DNA of 47,286 nucleotides from Gammaproteobacteria bacterium. Its GTDB lineage: Bacteria; Pseudomonadota; Gammaproteobacteria; Natronospirales; REEB76. Location: contig DASVOS010000009.1 in assembly GCA_036383255.1 (NCBI GenBank), forward strand, positions 1 to 47,286. Direction: 5' to 3'. Positions 1 to 12,035 of this stretch are shown here, piece by piece (the stretch's first letter is position 1; every line of letters begins with the position of its first letter). Both the position numbers and the translations under genes were made by a program. The notes below the pieces were generated by a model. The model was not told the DNA's origin. It worked only from the letters and a program-made list of their open reading frames with translations, and did not search any database.

Positions 1-32
1 CTGGGTGCGCAAGCTGTAATTTTTATGTGATT

Positions 33-96
33 TGCTCCTGCGCAGGCAGGAGCCCCGTTGAAACGGCGGAACTGGGCTCCTGCCTGCGCAGGAGCA
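33..96. repeat. 23-bp perfect inverted repeat
   Basis: Arms at 33-55 and 74-96 are exact reverse complements (23 of 23), separated by 18 bp. Each arm is itself partly palindromic around the centre CTGCGCAG. There is no T-run on either side that would make it a normal intrinsic terminator. It looks like a dispersed intergenic palindrome (REP-like) ahead of the monooxygenase gene. Nothing similar was noticed in the rest of the window. Confidence 0.85.
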
Positions 97-157
97 CGGT
101 GATTTTAAGGTGGGCTTAAACTTCCCAATCCCGCGCCAACCGCCTAGATAGACCCTC

Positions 158-1366
158 ATGCAACGCTTCGACGTCGTCATTCTGGGTGGGGGCCTTGTCG
201 GCCTGACCCTTGGTATCGCGCTTTCCGGCCATGGCGTTCGCTGCGCCGTGATCGATCCGGCGGACCCGGTGGAAACCACGGCGGCGGGCTTCGACGGGCG
301 CGTTTCGGCGATCTCCTCGACCAGCCACGCCATGCTTTCCGCCATCGGCGTCACCGCCTTTCTGGAGGGCAAGGGCTGTCCAATCGACCGTATCTGGGTC
401 AGCGACGGACTGGAGCCGGGTGCTCTCGACTTCGCGCCGGACGCAGACGACGGCGTCATGGGCATCATGTTCCCCAATCGCGACCTGCGCGTGGCCTTGC
501 GGCAGGCGGCGGAGAAGGCGGATAATCTCACCCGCTTCCAGCCCGACCGCGCCACCCATGTCGATCGCAACGCCGATGGCGTAACGCTGACGCTGGCGAG
601 CGGACAGACGCTCCATGGCGCGCTGCTGGTCGCGGCGGAGGGCCGCAACAGCCCGACCCGCGAGACGGCGGGCATCCGCACGACGCGCTGGCAATATAAG
701 CATGTCGCGATGGTGACGGCGATCGACCATGAAACGTCCCACGCCAATACGGCTTATGAGATTTTCTACCCCGGCGGCCCGTTCGCGCTGCTGCCCATGT
801 TGCCCGGAACCCGCTCCGCCATCGTGTGGACCGTGCCGACCGAGCAGGCGCCGGCAATGATGAAATTGTCCGAACGCGCCTGGCTGGCCGAGGCGCAAAA
901 GCGCATGGGCGGCTTCCTGGGCGAGATTTCGCTGGCGGGGCCGCGCTCCTCCTATCCGCTTGGGTTCCACCATGCGGCGCGCATCACCGACACGCGGCTC
1001 GCGCTGGTGGGCGACAGCGCGCACGCCATCCACCCGATCGCGGGACAGGGGCTGAACCTGGGCTTCCGCGATGTCGCCGCGCTGGTGGAAGTGCTGGTGG
1101 AGGGCATGCGCCTCGGCCTCGATCCCGGCGATGCGCAGCTGCTCGCGCGCTACCAGCGCTGGCGCGGTCTCGATGCGATGATGACCAGCGTGGCGATGGA
1201 CGGGCTGGTCCGGCTGTTCGACGTGCCGGGCAAAATTCCCTCCCTGATCCGCCGCGCAGGGCTGGCCGCCGTGCAGCGCACGCCGATGCTCAAGGATCGG
1301 TTCATGGGCGAAGCGCGCGGGGAATCGGGCGCGCTGCCCAAGTTGCTGATTGGTGAGATGGTTTAG
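158..1366 (+). CDS. UbiH/UbiF/VisC-family FAD-dependent monooxygenase, sphingomonad-like
   Basis: A 402-residue flavoprotein of the ubiquinone-biosynthesis hydroxylase family, which hydroxylates the aromatic ring of polyprenylated ubiquinone precursors at the inner membrane. The N-terminal dinucleotide-binding motif VVILGGGLVGLTLG lies at about residues 6-19. The second FAD motif, GDSAHAIHPIAGQGLNLG, sits at about residues 286-303, and a C-terminal helical region follows. Length is normal for the family. Family membership is clear, but which ring position it modifies cannot be read from sequence, so no ubiH/ubiF symbol is given. Its wording and flanking repeats resemble sphingomonad (alphaproteobacterial) genes, while everything after about 1500 is gammaproteobacterial. 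It may therefore belong to another genome joined here, or be acquired. No good Shine-Dalgarno is seen before the ATG. Confidence 0.85.
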   Translation: MQRFDVVILGGGLVGLTLGIALSGHGVRCAVIDPADPVETTAAGFDGRVSAISSTSHAMLSAIGVTAFLEGKGCPIDRIWVSDGLEPGALDFAPDADDGVMGIMFPNRDLRVALRQAAEKADNLTRFQPDRATHVDRNADGVTLTLASGQTLHGALLVAAEGRNSPTRETAGIRTTRWQYKHVAMVTAIDHETSHANTAYEIFYPGGPFALLPMLPGTRSAIVWTVPTEQAPAMMKLSERAWLAEAQKRMGGFLGEISLAGPRSSYPLGFHHAARITDTRLALVGDSAHAIHPIAGQGLNLGFRDVAALVEVLVEGMRLGLDPGDAQLLARYQRWRGLDAMMTSVAMDGLVRLFDVPGKIPSLIRRAGLAAVQRTPMLKDRFMGEARGESGALPKLLIGEMV

Positions 1367-1376
1367 GGTTCTTTCC

Positions 1377-1454
1377 CGTCATTCCAGCGCAAGCTGGAAT
1401 CTCAGGAGAGGGCGCGCAACATGGCCTGAGACCCCAGCTTGCGCTGGGGTGACG
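1377..1454. repeat. Paired palindromic repeat between ubiH-like gene and acs
   Basis: Two 30-bp units, 1377-1406 and 1425-1454, are near-perfect reverse complements of one another. Each unit is also an internal palindrome (left core TTCCAGCGCAAGCTGGAA, right core CCCCAGCTTGCGCTGGGG). The AT-rich ends of one core are replaced by C/G ends in the other, and both keep full self-pairing. Such CAGCGCAAGCTG palindromes are familiar as dispersed intergenic repeats in sphingomonads (from memory). The unit lies in the 129-bp gap between the convergent ubiH-like gene and acs and could act as a bidirectional transcript end. Confidence 0.8.
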
Positions 1455-1495
1455 GTTTCATTGAGACTTCGCCTTCCACCCCACCGGGCCGCCGC

Positions 1496-3436
<1,941 letters not shown>

Positions 3437-3603
3437 TGGGGCCTCGGGCTGGATTCTTGGGAGAATTCTTCGGTCGGCCTTACCTTAGTACAGCTAATGG
3501 TGGGCTCCAACGAAGCGTGAAGTAAATCGGGTCAATACCTCAGGAAATCAAGATAGAGTTCCTTATATAACAATGGGATACCTTGGATTCATCACTGAAA
3601 TTC

Positions 3604-4494
3604 TCAGTCAATCCGCAGCTGCCTCAGGCCCTTGAGCGTGCCCGGCTGCCAGTTGGCTCGAGCCCAGGCCCAGACCTCTTCTATAGATGCGTGCTGGAGC
3701 GATTGAGGCGGCAACTGACGCAGTTGTGCCAGGGCCTGCCACAGGGTCGAACCCGGCCGGGAAAGGTCCAGGGGCGCCGCCTGGGTCTGTTTGCTGAGCT
3801 TCTCGCCGGCCTGGTTCACCGCCACCGGCAGGTGCATATAGATAGGGTGCGGCAGGCCTAGCAGGGTCTGTAGATGGAGCTGCCGGGGAGTGGAGAGCAG
3901 GAGGTCCGCACCCCTCACCACGTGGTTGACGCCGGACCAGGCGTCGTCCAGCACCACCGCCAGCTGGTAGGCATGGCAGCCGTCGGCCCGGCGCACGATG
4001 AAGTCGCCGATGTCGCGGCTGAGGTCCTGGCAGATGCGTCCCTGCAGCCGGTCCTCGAAGCAGATGTCGCCGGCGGGCACCTTGAGGCGCAGCGCCCGGG
4101 CACGGCGGCCTTCCGGCAAGCCGCCACGGCAGGTACCGGGATAGACGGGGCCCTCGATGCCTGCCAGGGCGCTGTCGGCGATCTCGCTACGGGAACAGGC
4201 GCAGGGGAAGGCCGCGCCGTCCTGGACCAGTCTTGCCAATGCTTCCTCATAGGCCTCGGACCGGCCGCTCTGGTAGAGCACCGCCCCATCCCACTCAAAA
4301 CCCAGCAGTGTCAGCGCCCGCAGGATCTCGTCGGCGGCGCCAGGCACTTCCCGCGGGCCGTCCAGGTCCTCCATGCGCAGCAGCCAGCGCCCGCCGTGGG
4401 TGCGGGCATCCAGGCAGCTGCCGAGGGCCGCCAGGAGGGAGCCGGAATGGAGGGGGCCGGTTGGGGAAGGGGCGAAGCGCCCGACGTAGGTCAT
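3604..4494 (-). CDS. gluQRS: Glutamyl-Q tRNA(Asp) synthetase
   Basis: A paralogue of glutamyl-tRNA synthetase lacking the anticodon-binding domain. It attaches glutamate to queuosine in tRNA-Asp. The 296 residues include the N-terminal FAPSPTGPLHSGSLLAALGS (HIGH-type signature), zinc-type cysteines in CACSR followed by YPGTC, and EKLSKQ in place of KMSKS near residue 234. The length matches the family (~300) and excludes a full GltX (~470). It lies directly downstream of dksA, the common pairing in gammaproteobacteria, but two terminator-like hairpins separate the genes. QueF, which makes the queuosine precursor, is encoded just beyond dksA. No Shine-Dalgarno is evident, and a TACTAT box lies 7 nt before the ATG. 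Confidence 0.93.
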   Translation of the reverse strand: MTYVGRFAPSPTGPLHSGSLLAALGSCLDARTHGGRWLLRMEDLDGPREVPGAADEILRALTLLGFEWDGAVLYQSGRSEAYEEALARLVQDGAAFPCACSRSEIADSALAGIEGPVYPGTCRGGLPEGRRARALRLKVPAGDICFEDRLQGRICQDLSRDIGDFIVRRADGCHAYQLAVVLDDAWSGVNHVVRGADLLLSTPRQLHLQTLLGLPHPIYMHLPVAVNQAGEKLSKQTQAAPLDLSRPGSTLWQALAQLRQLPPQSLQHASIEEVWAWARANWQPGTLKGLRQLRID

Positions 4495-4508
4495 GCGACT
4501 GATAGTAC

Positions 4509-4538
4509 TAAAAGAAAAAGAGCGGGCCGCAGAGCGGC
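4509..4538 (-). terminator. Terminator-like hairpin just upstream of gluQRS
   Basis: Read on the minus strand: stem GCCGC, loop TCT, stem GCGGC (4526-4538), then a short C/G spacer and a T-rich tract (4509-4520). It sits 15-44 nt before the gluQRS ATG, beyond the main dksA terminator. A further 7-bp hairpin lies at 4543-4561. It could attenuate read-through from dksA into gluQRS. Confidence 0.45.
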
Positions 4539-4592
4539 GAACGGGCTGCCAGGAGCAGCCCAGGTCATTCGGGACGCTTAAACCTAACCCTC

Positions 4593-4624
4593 AAAAAGAA
4601 AAAGGCCCTAGAAGGGCCTCTTTC
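4593..4624 (-). terminator. Intrinsic terminator after dksA
   Basis: Minus-strand stem AGGCCCT / AGGGCCT (4603-4609 with 4613-4619, 3-nt loop), followed by a T-rich run at 4593-4602. It begins about 14 nt after the dksA stop. It is flanked by A/T on both sides, so weak activity on the other strand is possible. Confidence 0.85.
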
Positions 4625-4637
4625 TATCCGGTGGCTT

Positions 4638-5183
4638 TTAGCCTCCCATTTGCTTTTCTCGAATCTCATCCAGCTGCTTGCAGTCGATGCACTGGGTGGC
4701 GGTGGGGCGCGCCTCCAGGCGGCGGATGCCGATCTCGACGCCGCAGGTCTCGCAGAAGCCGTAGTCGTTGGCATCCAGGTTGCCCAAGGCCTCATCGATC
4801 TTCTTGATGAGCTTGCGCTCGCGGTCGCGGGTGCGCAGTTCCAGGCTGAACTCGGATTCCTGGGTGGCCCGGTCGTTCGGATCCGGGAAGTTGGCGGCCT
4901 CGTCCTGCATGTGGTGCACGGTACGGTCCACTTCCTCCATCAGCTCGCGCTTCCAGCCCTGCAGGATGTTGCGGAAGTGCGCCCGCTGAGCGTCGTTCAT
5001 GTACGGCTCGCCCTTCTTGAGGGGATAGGGCGTGAAGCCGCGGAACATGTCGCCGGCGCCGCGGGAGGCGGTCTTCCGGGGGGCGGGCTTGGCCGGAGCT
5101 TTCTTGGCAACCGCCTTCGGCGCCGCCTTGGGGGCGGCCTTCTTGGCGGGCTTGGCGGGGGCGGCTTTCTTCTTAGCCGGCAT
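4638..5183 (-). CDS. dksA: RNA polymerase-binding transcription factor DksA with Lys/Ala/Pro-rich N-terminal tail
   Basis: DksA inserts a coiled coil into the RNA polymerase secondary channel and, with ppGpp, reprograms transcription in the stringent response. Residues ~55-180 match the family. The coiled-coil tip carries DPNDRA (the DxxDxA motif), and the four-cysteine zinc finger is CETC then CIDC near residues 146-170. The protein has 181 residues against ~151 in E. coli. The excess is an N-terminal tail of about 43 residues made mainly of Lys, Ala and Pro. Start ATG at 5183 has a good AGGAG upstream, and a sigma70-like promoter is visible. It is followed by a strong terminator and then gluQRS. 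Confidence 0.96.
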   Translation of the reverse strand: MPAKKKAAPAKPAKKAAPKAAPKAVAKKAPAKPAPRKTASRGAGDMFRGFTPYPLKKGEPYMNDAQRAHFRNILQGWKRELMEEVDRTVHHMQDEAANFPDPNDRATQESEFSLELRTRDRERKLIKKIDEALGNLDANDYGFCETCGVEIGIRRLEARPTATQCIDCKQLDEIREKQMGG

Positions 5184-5219
5184 TGGGGGGCTCCTGGGCC
5201 TGATTAAAAAGCGGGCGGT

Positions 5220-5248
5220 GTTATACCGGATTGGCCGGGGGGCCGCAA
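5220..5248 (-). promoter_or_regulatory. Putative sigma70 promoter of dksA
   Basis: On the minus strand, -35 TTGCGG (5243-5248), a 17-nt spacer and -10 TATAAC (5220-5225) precede a GC-rich discriminator. The expected start is about 30 nt before the dksA ATG, and an AGGAG ribosome site lies between. GC-rich discriminators are typical of ppGpp/DksA-controlled promoters, so self-control is possible (inference). Confidence 0.6.
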
Positions 5249-5259
5249 GTTTACCGGTT

Positions 5260-5649
5260 CTAGGGCAGGGCCACCGCGGGCGGGGCCTGCCAGCCGGGGG
5301 CGCGGTGCTCCGCCACCACCGTGGTGAAGATCCCGCCGCGCACGTTGAACTCCGCGCTGAGGCGCATGAACTTGGGCGACAGGGTCCGGGACAGGTCGTC
5401 GAGGATACGGTTGGTCACGTCCTCGTGGAAGTGGCCCTCGTCACGGAAGCTCCACATGTAGAGCTTGAGCGCTTTCAGCTCCACGCAGAGCTTGTCGGGG
5501 ACGTACTCCAGCAGCATCTCGGCGAAGTCCGGCTGCCCGGTCTTGGGACACAGGCAGGTGAACTCAGGCACGCGGATGCGGATGGTATAATCCCTTCCTT
5601 CGCGCGGGTTGGGAAAAGTCTCGAGTTCTTTGCTGGGTCGGGTGGTCAT
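5260..5649 (-). CDS. queF: NADPH-dependent 7-cyano-7-deazaguanine reductase, short type
   Basis: QueF reduces preQ0 to preQ1 on the route to queuosine in tRNA. The 129-residue length marks the short, unimodular (YkvM-like) type rather than the ~280-residue E. coli type. The catalytic signature [15 protein letters not shown] (about residues 29-43) holds the nucleophilic cysteine and the aspartate. The substrate-binding stretch VELKALKLY and the later FHE follow. Start ATG at 5649. The gene is divergent from smc, with 89 bp between them. Queuosine-related gluQRS is two genes away. Confidence 0.94.
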   Translation of the reverse strand: MTTRPSKELETFPNPREGRDYTIRIRVPEFTCLCPKTGQPDFAEMLLEYVPDKLCVELKALKLYMWSFRDEGHFHEDVTNRILDDLSRTLSPKFMRLSAEFNVRGGIFTTVVAEHRAPGWQAPPAVALP

Positions 5650-5738
5650 CAGGGGCCATCTGGCTCTGCGTTTCCGGGGCGGCGATACTTTACACTACCC
5701 GCTCAATACTGGCCATTTTTGCAGCACCGGCGAGGCAC

Positions 5739-8700
5739 ATGCGGCTCTCCAAGATAAAGCTCGTGGGGTTCAAATCCTTCGTGGATCCCACCCTGATCCA
5801 TTTCCCCAGCAACCTCGTGGGCATCGTCGGCCCCAACGGATGCGGCAAGTCCAACGTCATCGATGCGGTGCGCTGGGTGCTGGGCGAGACCTCCGCCAAG
5901 AACCTGCGCGGCGACTCCATGGCGGACGTGATCTTCAACGGCTCCTCCGCCAGGAAGCCGGTGGGCACCGCGTCCATCGAGCTCATGTTCGACAACTCGG
6001 ACGGCGCGCTCGGCGGCCAGTACGCCAACTACGCGGAAGTGTCGGTGCGCCGCGAGGTGGTGCGCGACGGCACCTCCAACTACTACCTGAACGGCGTGCG
6101 CTGCCGCCGCCGCGACATCACCGACCTGTTCCTCGGCACCGGCCTGGGTCCCCGCAGCTACGCGATCATCGAGCAAGGCACCATCTCGCGCCTCGTCGAG
6201 TCCAAGCCGGATGAGCTGCGCGTGTTCCTGGAGGAGGCCGCCGGCATCTCCAAATACAAGGAGCGCCGCCGCGAGACCGAGAACCGCATCCACCACACCA
6301 AGGAGAACGTGGAGCGGCTCAACGACCTGCGCGACGAGGTGGAGAAGCAGATCGAGCGGCTGCAGCGCCAGGCGCGCGCCGCCGAACGGTATAAGGAGCT
6401 GAGCGAGGAGAAGCGCAAGACCAAGGCCGAGCTGCAGGCGCTCAACTGGAAGACCCTCGACGCCGACGTGGGGCAGAAGGACTCCATCATCCGCGAGCGT
6501 GAGACCTCGCTCGAAGCGGCGGTGGCCGAGCAGCGCTCCATCGAGAGCGACATCGAGAAGGCGCGGGTGCGCCATGACGAGTCAACCGACTCCTTCAACC
6601 AGGTGCAGGGCCGCTTCTACGAAGTGGGCGCCGCCATCGCCCGTGCCGAGCAGGCCTTGCAGCACGCACGCGAGCTACGCAAGCGCCAGCAGTCGGAACT
6701 GGAGCAGACCGAGGCCCAGTGGCACGAACTGAACGGCCACATCACCCGCGACAAGCAGCAGGTGGAGACCCTCGGCGCAGAGATCACCGGCCTCGAGCCC
6801 GCGTTCGATGCGGCCAAGCAGGCCGAGAGCCGCGCCGCCGAGGCGCTGGCCCAGGCCGAGAAGGCCATGCAGGACTGGCAGACCAACTGGGAAGCCTTCA
6901 ACAAGGGCGTGAGCGACCACACCCAGACCGCCGAGGTGGGCCGCGCCCAGGTGGAGCAGCTCGAGCGCCAGCTCATGCAGATGCTGCAGCGCCGCGAGCG
7001 CGTCGAGGCTGAGCGCAAGCAATACGCCGCCGACCAGCAGCAACAGGCCCTCACCAACCTCGAGGGCGAGGCGCAGGCGGCGGAAGCGAAGCTGCAGCGC
7101 CTGCAGAGCGAGCTCGCCGAGATCCTGAAGGACCTGGAGGCGCGCCGCGCGCAGGAGCAGCAGGCGTCCCGCGCGCTGCATGAGCTGCGCAGCAAGCTGG
7201 AGGACAACCGCGGCCGCGTGGCGTCCCTGGAGGCGCTGCAGCAGGCTGCGCTGGGCAAGAGCCGTGAGCAGGTGAACGCCTGGCTCAAGCAGAAGCGACT
7301 GGATTCCTCACCACGCCTGGCCGAGAGGCTGAGCGTGGACGCGGGCTGGGAGCGCGCCGTGGAGACGGTGCTGGGATGGCACCTGGAAGCGCTGGTGGTG
7401 AGCGAGTCCGCGCCCAAGCCGGAAGAGCTGGCCGGCCTCACCGCCGGTTCCATGACCTTCATCGAGACCGCTGAGCAGGCGGCGCCCGGCCAGGGCCTGA
7501 TGCAGAAGGTGAAGGGCCCCGCGGCATTGACCGATTTCCTGCGGGGCGTGCAGGTGGCCGACTCCCTGGCGGAGGCGCTGCAGCAGCGCTCGCGCCTGGG
7601 TGAGGGCGAGTCCGTCATCACCCGCGACGGCATGTGGCTCGGGCGCCACTGGCTGCGCGTGATCCGCGACAACGACGAGCGCGCCGGCGTGCTGGCCCGC
7701 GAGCAGGAGCTGCGCAACCTCAAGCAGCAACTCACCGACAACGAGAAGGCGGCCGCGGAACTCGCGGCGAAGCTCGACGGCCAGAAGGCCGACATCAAGG
7801 AGCTGGAGACCCGCCGCGAGCTCCTGCAGATGGACGTGAACCGCGCCAACCGCGAGGCCGCGGACGCGCAGGCCAAGTTCAAGGCCGCGCGCTCCACCCA
7901 GGAGCAGATCGCCGCGCGCCTCAAGACCCTGGAGAACGAGGCGGCGGAGATCGCCGGGCTCGTGTCCCAGGCGGAGCAGGACATCAAGGCCGCCCGCGGC
8001 CGGGTCGAGAGCGCCCTCAAGGCGCTCCAGGAGCTGGAGAACAAGCGCACCGGCATCACCGGCGAGCGCGATGCCTTGCGCGCGAAGCTCGATGGCGAGC
8101 GCCAGAAGTCCGCCCGGGAGCGCGACGCGGCCCACGAGGCGGCCCTGAAGCTGGAAGCGCGCCGCTCGCAGAAGGCCTCCACCGAGCAGGGCATGGTGCG
8201 CATGCAGTCGCAGGTGGCGCAGCTCGACCAGCGCCGCACCGAGCTCAAGCGCTCCACCGAGGAAGCGCTGCAGCCCATGCACGTTCAGGAGCAGGAACTG
8301 AAGGGCATGCTCGACAAGCGCACCCGCGTGGAGGCGGAGCTGGCGGAAGCCCGCCGCGCCGTGGAAACGGTGGCGGAGCAGATGCGCCAGCTGGACCAGG
8401 CGCGCATGGTGCGCGAGCGCAAGGCCGAGGCCCTGCGCGAGGAGGTGCAGCGCCTGCGTCTCGACAGCCAGGAGGTGCGCGTCAGGCGCGAGACCATCGT
8501 GGCGCAGCTCAAGGAAGACGGCTTCGAGCTGCAACAGGTGCTCGAGGGCACGGCCGAGGGCGCGGAGGTCGGCGCCTGGGCCGAGAAGCTGGCGGAGACC
8601 GAGCAGCGCATCGCGCGTCTCGGCGACATCAACATGGCCGCCATCAGCGAGTACGCCGAGCAGTCCGAGCGCAAGCAGTACCTGGATGCGCAGCTCGCCG

Positions 8701-9233
8701 ATCTCACCGAGGCGCTCACCATCCTCGAGGACGCGATCAAGCGCATCGACCGCGAGACCCGCACCCGCTTCAAGGAGACCTTCGACAAGGTCAACTCGGG
8801 ACTCTCCGCGAACTTCCCCAAGCTCTTCGGCGGCGGCCACGCCTACCTGGAGCTGACCGGCGAGGAGCTCCTGGATGCCGGCGTGGCCATCATGGCGCGC
8901 CCGCCGGGCAAGCGGAACAGCAGCATCCACCTTCTGTCGGGCGGCGAGAAGGCGCTCACCGCGGTGGCGCTGGTGTTCTCCATCTTCGAGCTCAACCCCG
9001 CGCCGTTCTGCATGCTGGACGAGGTGGACGCGCCGCTGGACGAGGCCAACATCGGCCGCTTCTGCGACATGGTGCGAAGCATGTCGGACCGGGTGCAGTT
9101 CATCTTCATCAGCCACAACAAGAGCACCATGGAGATGTCGAACCAGCTGATGGGCGTCACCATGCACGAGCCGGGGGTGTCGCGGCTGGTGGCTGTGGAC
9201 GTGGAAGAAGCCGTGCGCATCGCCGCCATGTAA
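5739..9233 (+). CDS. smc: Chromosome partition protein Smc
   Basis: Smc is the condensin ATPase that folds and segregates the chromosome with ScpA and ScpB, both encoded ~8 kb downstream. Its 1164 residues follow the SMC plan. Walker A GPNGCGKSN lies at 31-39, a long coiled coil follows, and a hinge occupies about 511-645. The returning coiled coil leads to the signature LSGGEKAL near 1066 and Walker B FCMLDEVDAPLD near 1090. The start ATG at 5739 has GGCGAGG before it. An in-phase ribosome site, TAAGGAGG, overlaps the stop codon and serves zipA. The smc-zipA-ligA order is the Pseudomonas-type arrangement. Confidence 0.97.
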   Translation: MRLSKIKLVGFKSFVDPTLIHFPSNLVGIVGPNGCGKSNVIDAVRWVLGETSAKNLRGDSMADVIFNGSSARKPVGTASIELMFDNSDGALGGQYANYAEVSVRREVVRDGTSNYYLNGVRCRRRDITDLFLGTGLGPRSYAIIEQGTISRLVESKPDELRVFLEEAAGISKYKERRRETENRIHHTKENVERLNDLRDEVEKQIERLQRQARAAERYKELSEEKRKTKAELQALNWKTLDADVGQKDSIIRERETSLEAAVAEQRSIESDIEKARVRHDESTDSFNQVQGRFYEVGAAIARAEQALQHARELRKRQQSELEQTEAQWHELNGHITRDKQQVETLGAEITGLEPAFDAAKQAESRAAEALAQAEKAMQDWQTNWEAFNKGVSDHTQTAEVGRAQVEQLERQLMQMLQRRERVEAERKQYAADQQQQALTNLEGEAQAAEAKLQRLQSELAEILKDLEARRAQEQQASRALHELRSKLEDNRGRVASLEALQQAALGKSREQVNAWLKQKRLDSSPRLAERLSVDAGWERAVETVLGWHLEALVVSESAPKPEELAGLTAGSMTFIETAEQAAPGQGLMQKVKGPAALTDFLRGVQVADSLAEALQQRSRLGEGESVITRDGMWLGRHWLRVIRDNDERAGVLAREQELRNLKQQLTDNEKAAAELAAKLDGQKADIKELETRRELLQMDVNRANREAADAQAKFKAARSTQEQIAARLKTLENEAAEIAGLVSQAEQDIKAARGRVESALKALQELENKRTGITGERDALRAKLDGERQKSARERDAAHEAALKLEARRSQKASTEQGMVRMQSQVAQLDQRRTELKRSTEEALQPMHVQEQELKGMLDKRTRVEAELAEARRAVETVAEQMRQLDQARMVRERKAEALREEVQRLRLDSQEVRVRRETIVAQLKEDGFELQQVLEGTAEGAEVGAWAEKLAETEQRIARLGDINMAAISEYAEQSERKQYLDAQLADLTEALTILEDAIKRIDRETRTRFKETFDKVNSGLSANFPKLFGGGHAYLELTGEELLDAGVAIMARPPGKRNSSIHLLSGGEKALTAVALVFSIFELNPAPFCMLDEVDAPLDEANIGRFCDMVRSMSDRVQFIFISHNKSTMEMSNQLMGVTMHEPGVSRLVAVDVEEAVRIAAM

Positions 9234-9242
9234 GGAGGCCGC

Positions 9243-9875
9243 GTGGAGCTGCGCCTCATCCTGGTCCTCATCGGCGCGGTCATCATCGCGGCCATCTGGC
9301 TGTTCTCGAAGCAGCGCGCGCCGGCGGCCCAGGACCGGTCCGCGCCGCGCTCCGCGCCCACGCTGGGCGAGGGATCCTTCCCCGAGGACGAGTTCCCCTC
9401 CGAGACCGTGCCGGGCAGCTCCGCCAAGAGCGCGCCGGTGCGCGAGCAGGGCGAGCAGCTCATCCTCGCGCTGCACGTGATGCCGCGCGCGGCGGCGCGC
9501 TTCCCCGGTGCCGCGCTGCGCCAGGCCTTCGATGCCTGCAACCTGAAGTTCGGCCGCTACCATGCCTTCCACCGCCTGGAAGGCGGCGAGTCGGTGTTCA
9601 GCGTCGCCAACGTGGTTGAGCCCGGCACCTTCGATCCCGGGACGCTGGACGCCAACGAGTATCCGGGCCTCACCCTGTTCATGCTGCTGCCGGGCCCGCG
9701 CGGCGGAGTGGCGTCCTACGCCGACATGCTCGCCACCGCGCGGCAGCTTGCCCAGGCCCTGGACGGCGAGGTGCTGGACCAGGAGCGCAGCACGCTGACG
9801 CGCCAGACCGCGCGCCACATCCGCGAGCGCATCATCACCTTCGAGACCCAGCGCAAGCTCCGCCGTCCTTCCTGA
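9243..9875 (+). CDS. zipA: Cell division protein ZipA, short linker
   Basis: ZipA is an inner-membrane protein that tethers FtsZ through its C-terminal domain. The GTG start at 9243 is chosen because AAGGAGG lies 3-9 nt before it and the frame opens with the N-terminal transmembrane helix (residues ~3-20). A short charged/Pro linker (about 20-70) follows, and then the globular FtsZ-binding domain from ILALHVMPR onward (about 76-205). The total of 210 residues is well under E. coli ZipA (328). The missing part is the long Pro/Gln-rich linker; the FtsZ-binding domain appears complete. It follows smc by 9 bp and is clearly co-transcribed. Confidence 0.93.
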   Translation: MELRLILVLIGAVIIAAIWLFSKQRAPAAQDRSAPRSAPTLGEGSFPEDEFPSETVPGSSAKSAPVREQGEQLILALHVMPRAAARFPGAALRQAFDACNLKFGRYHAFHRLEGGESVFSVANVVEPGTFDPGTLDANEYPGLTLFMLLPGPRGGVASYADMLATARQLAQALDGEVLDQERSTLTRQTARHIRERIITFETQRKLRRPS

Positions 9876-9894
9876 GCGCCGCCGCCGCAGGTAG

Positions 9895-11988
<2,094 letters not shown>

Positions 11989-12035
11989 GCCGGGTGTTGC
12001 TAGAATGAACCCGACTTAATCCACGCGAGCTAGGG

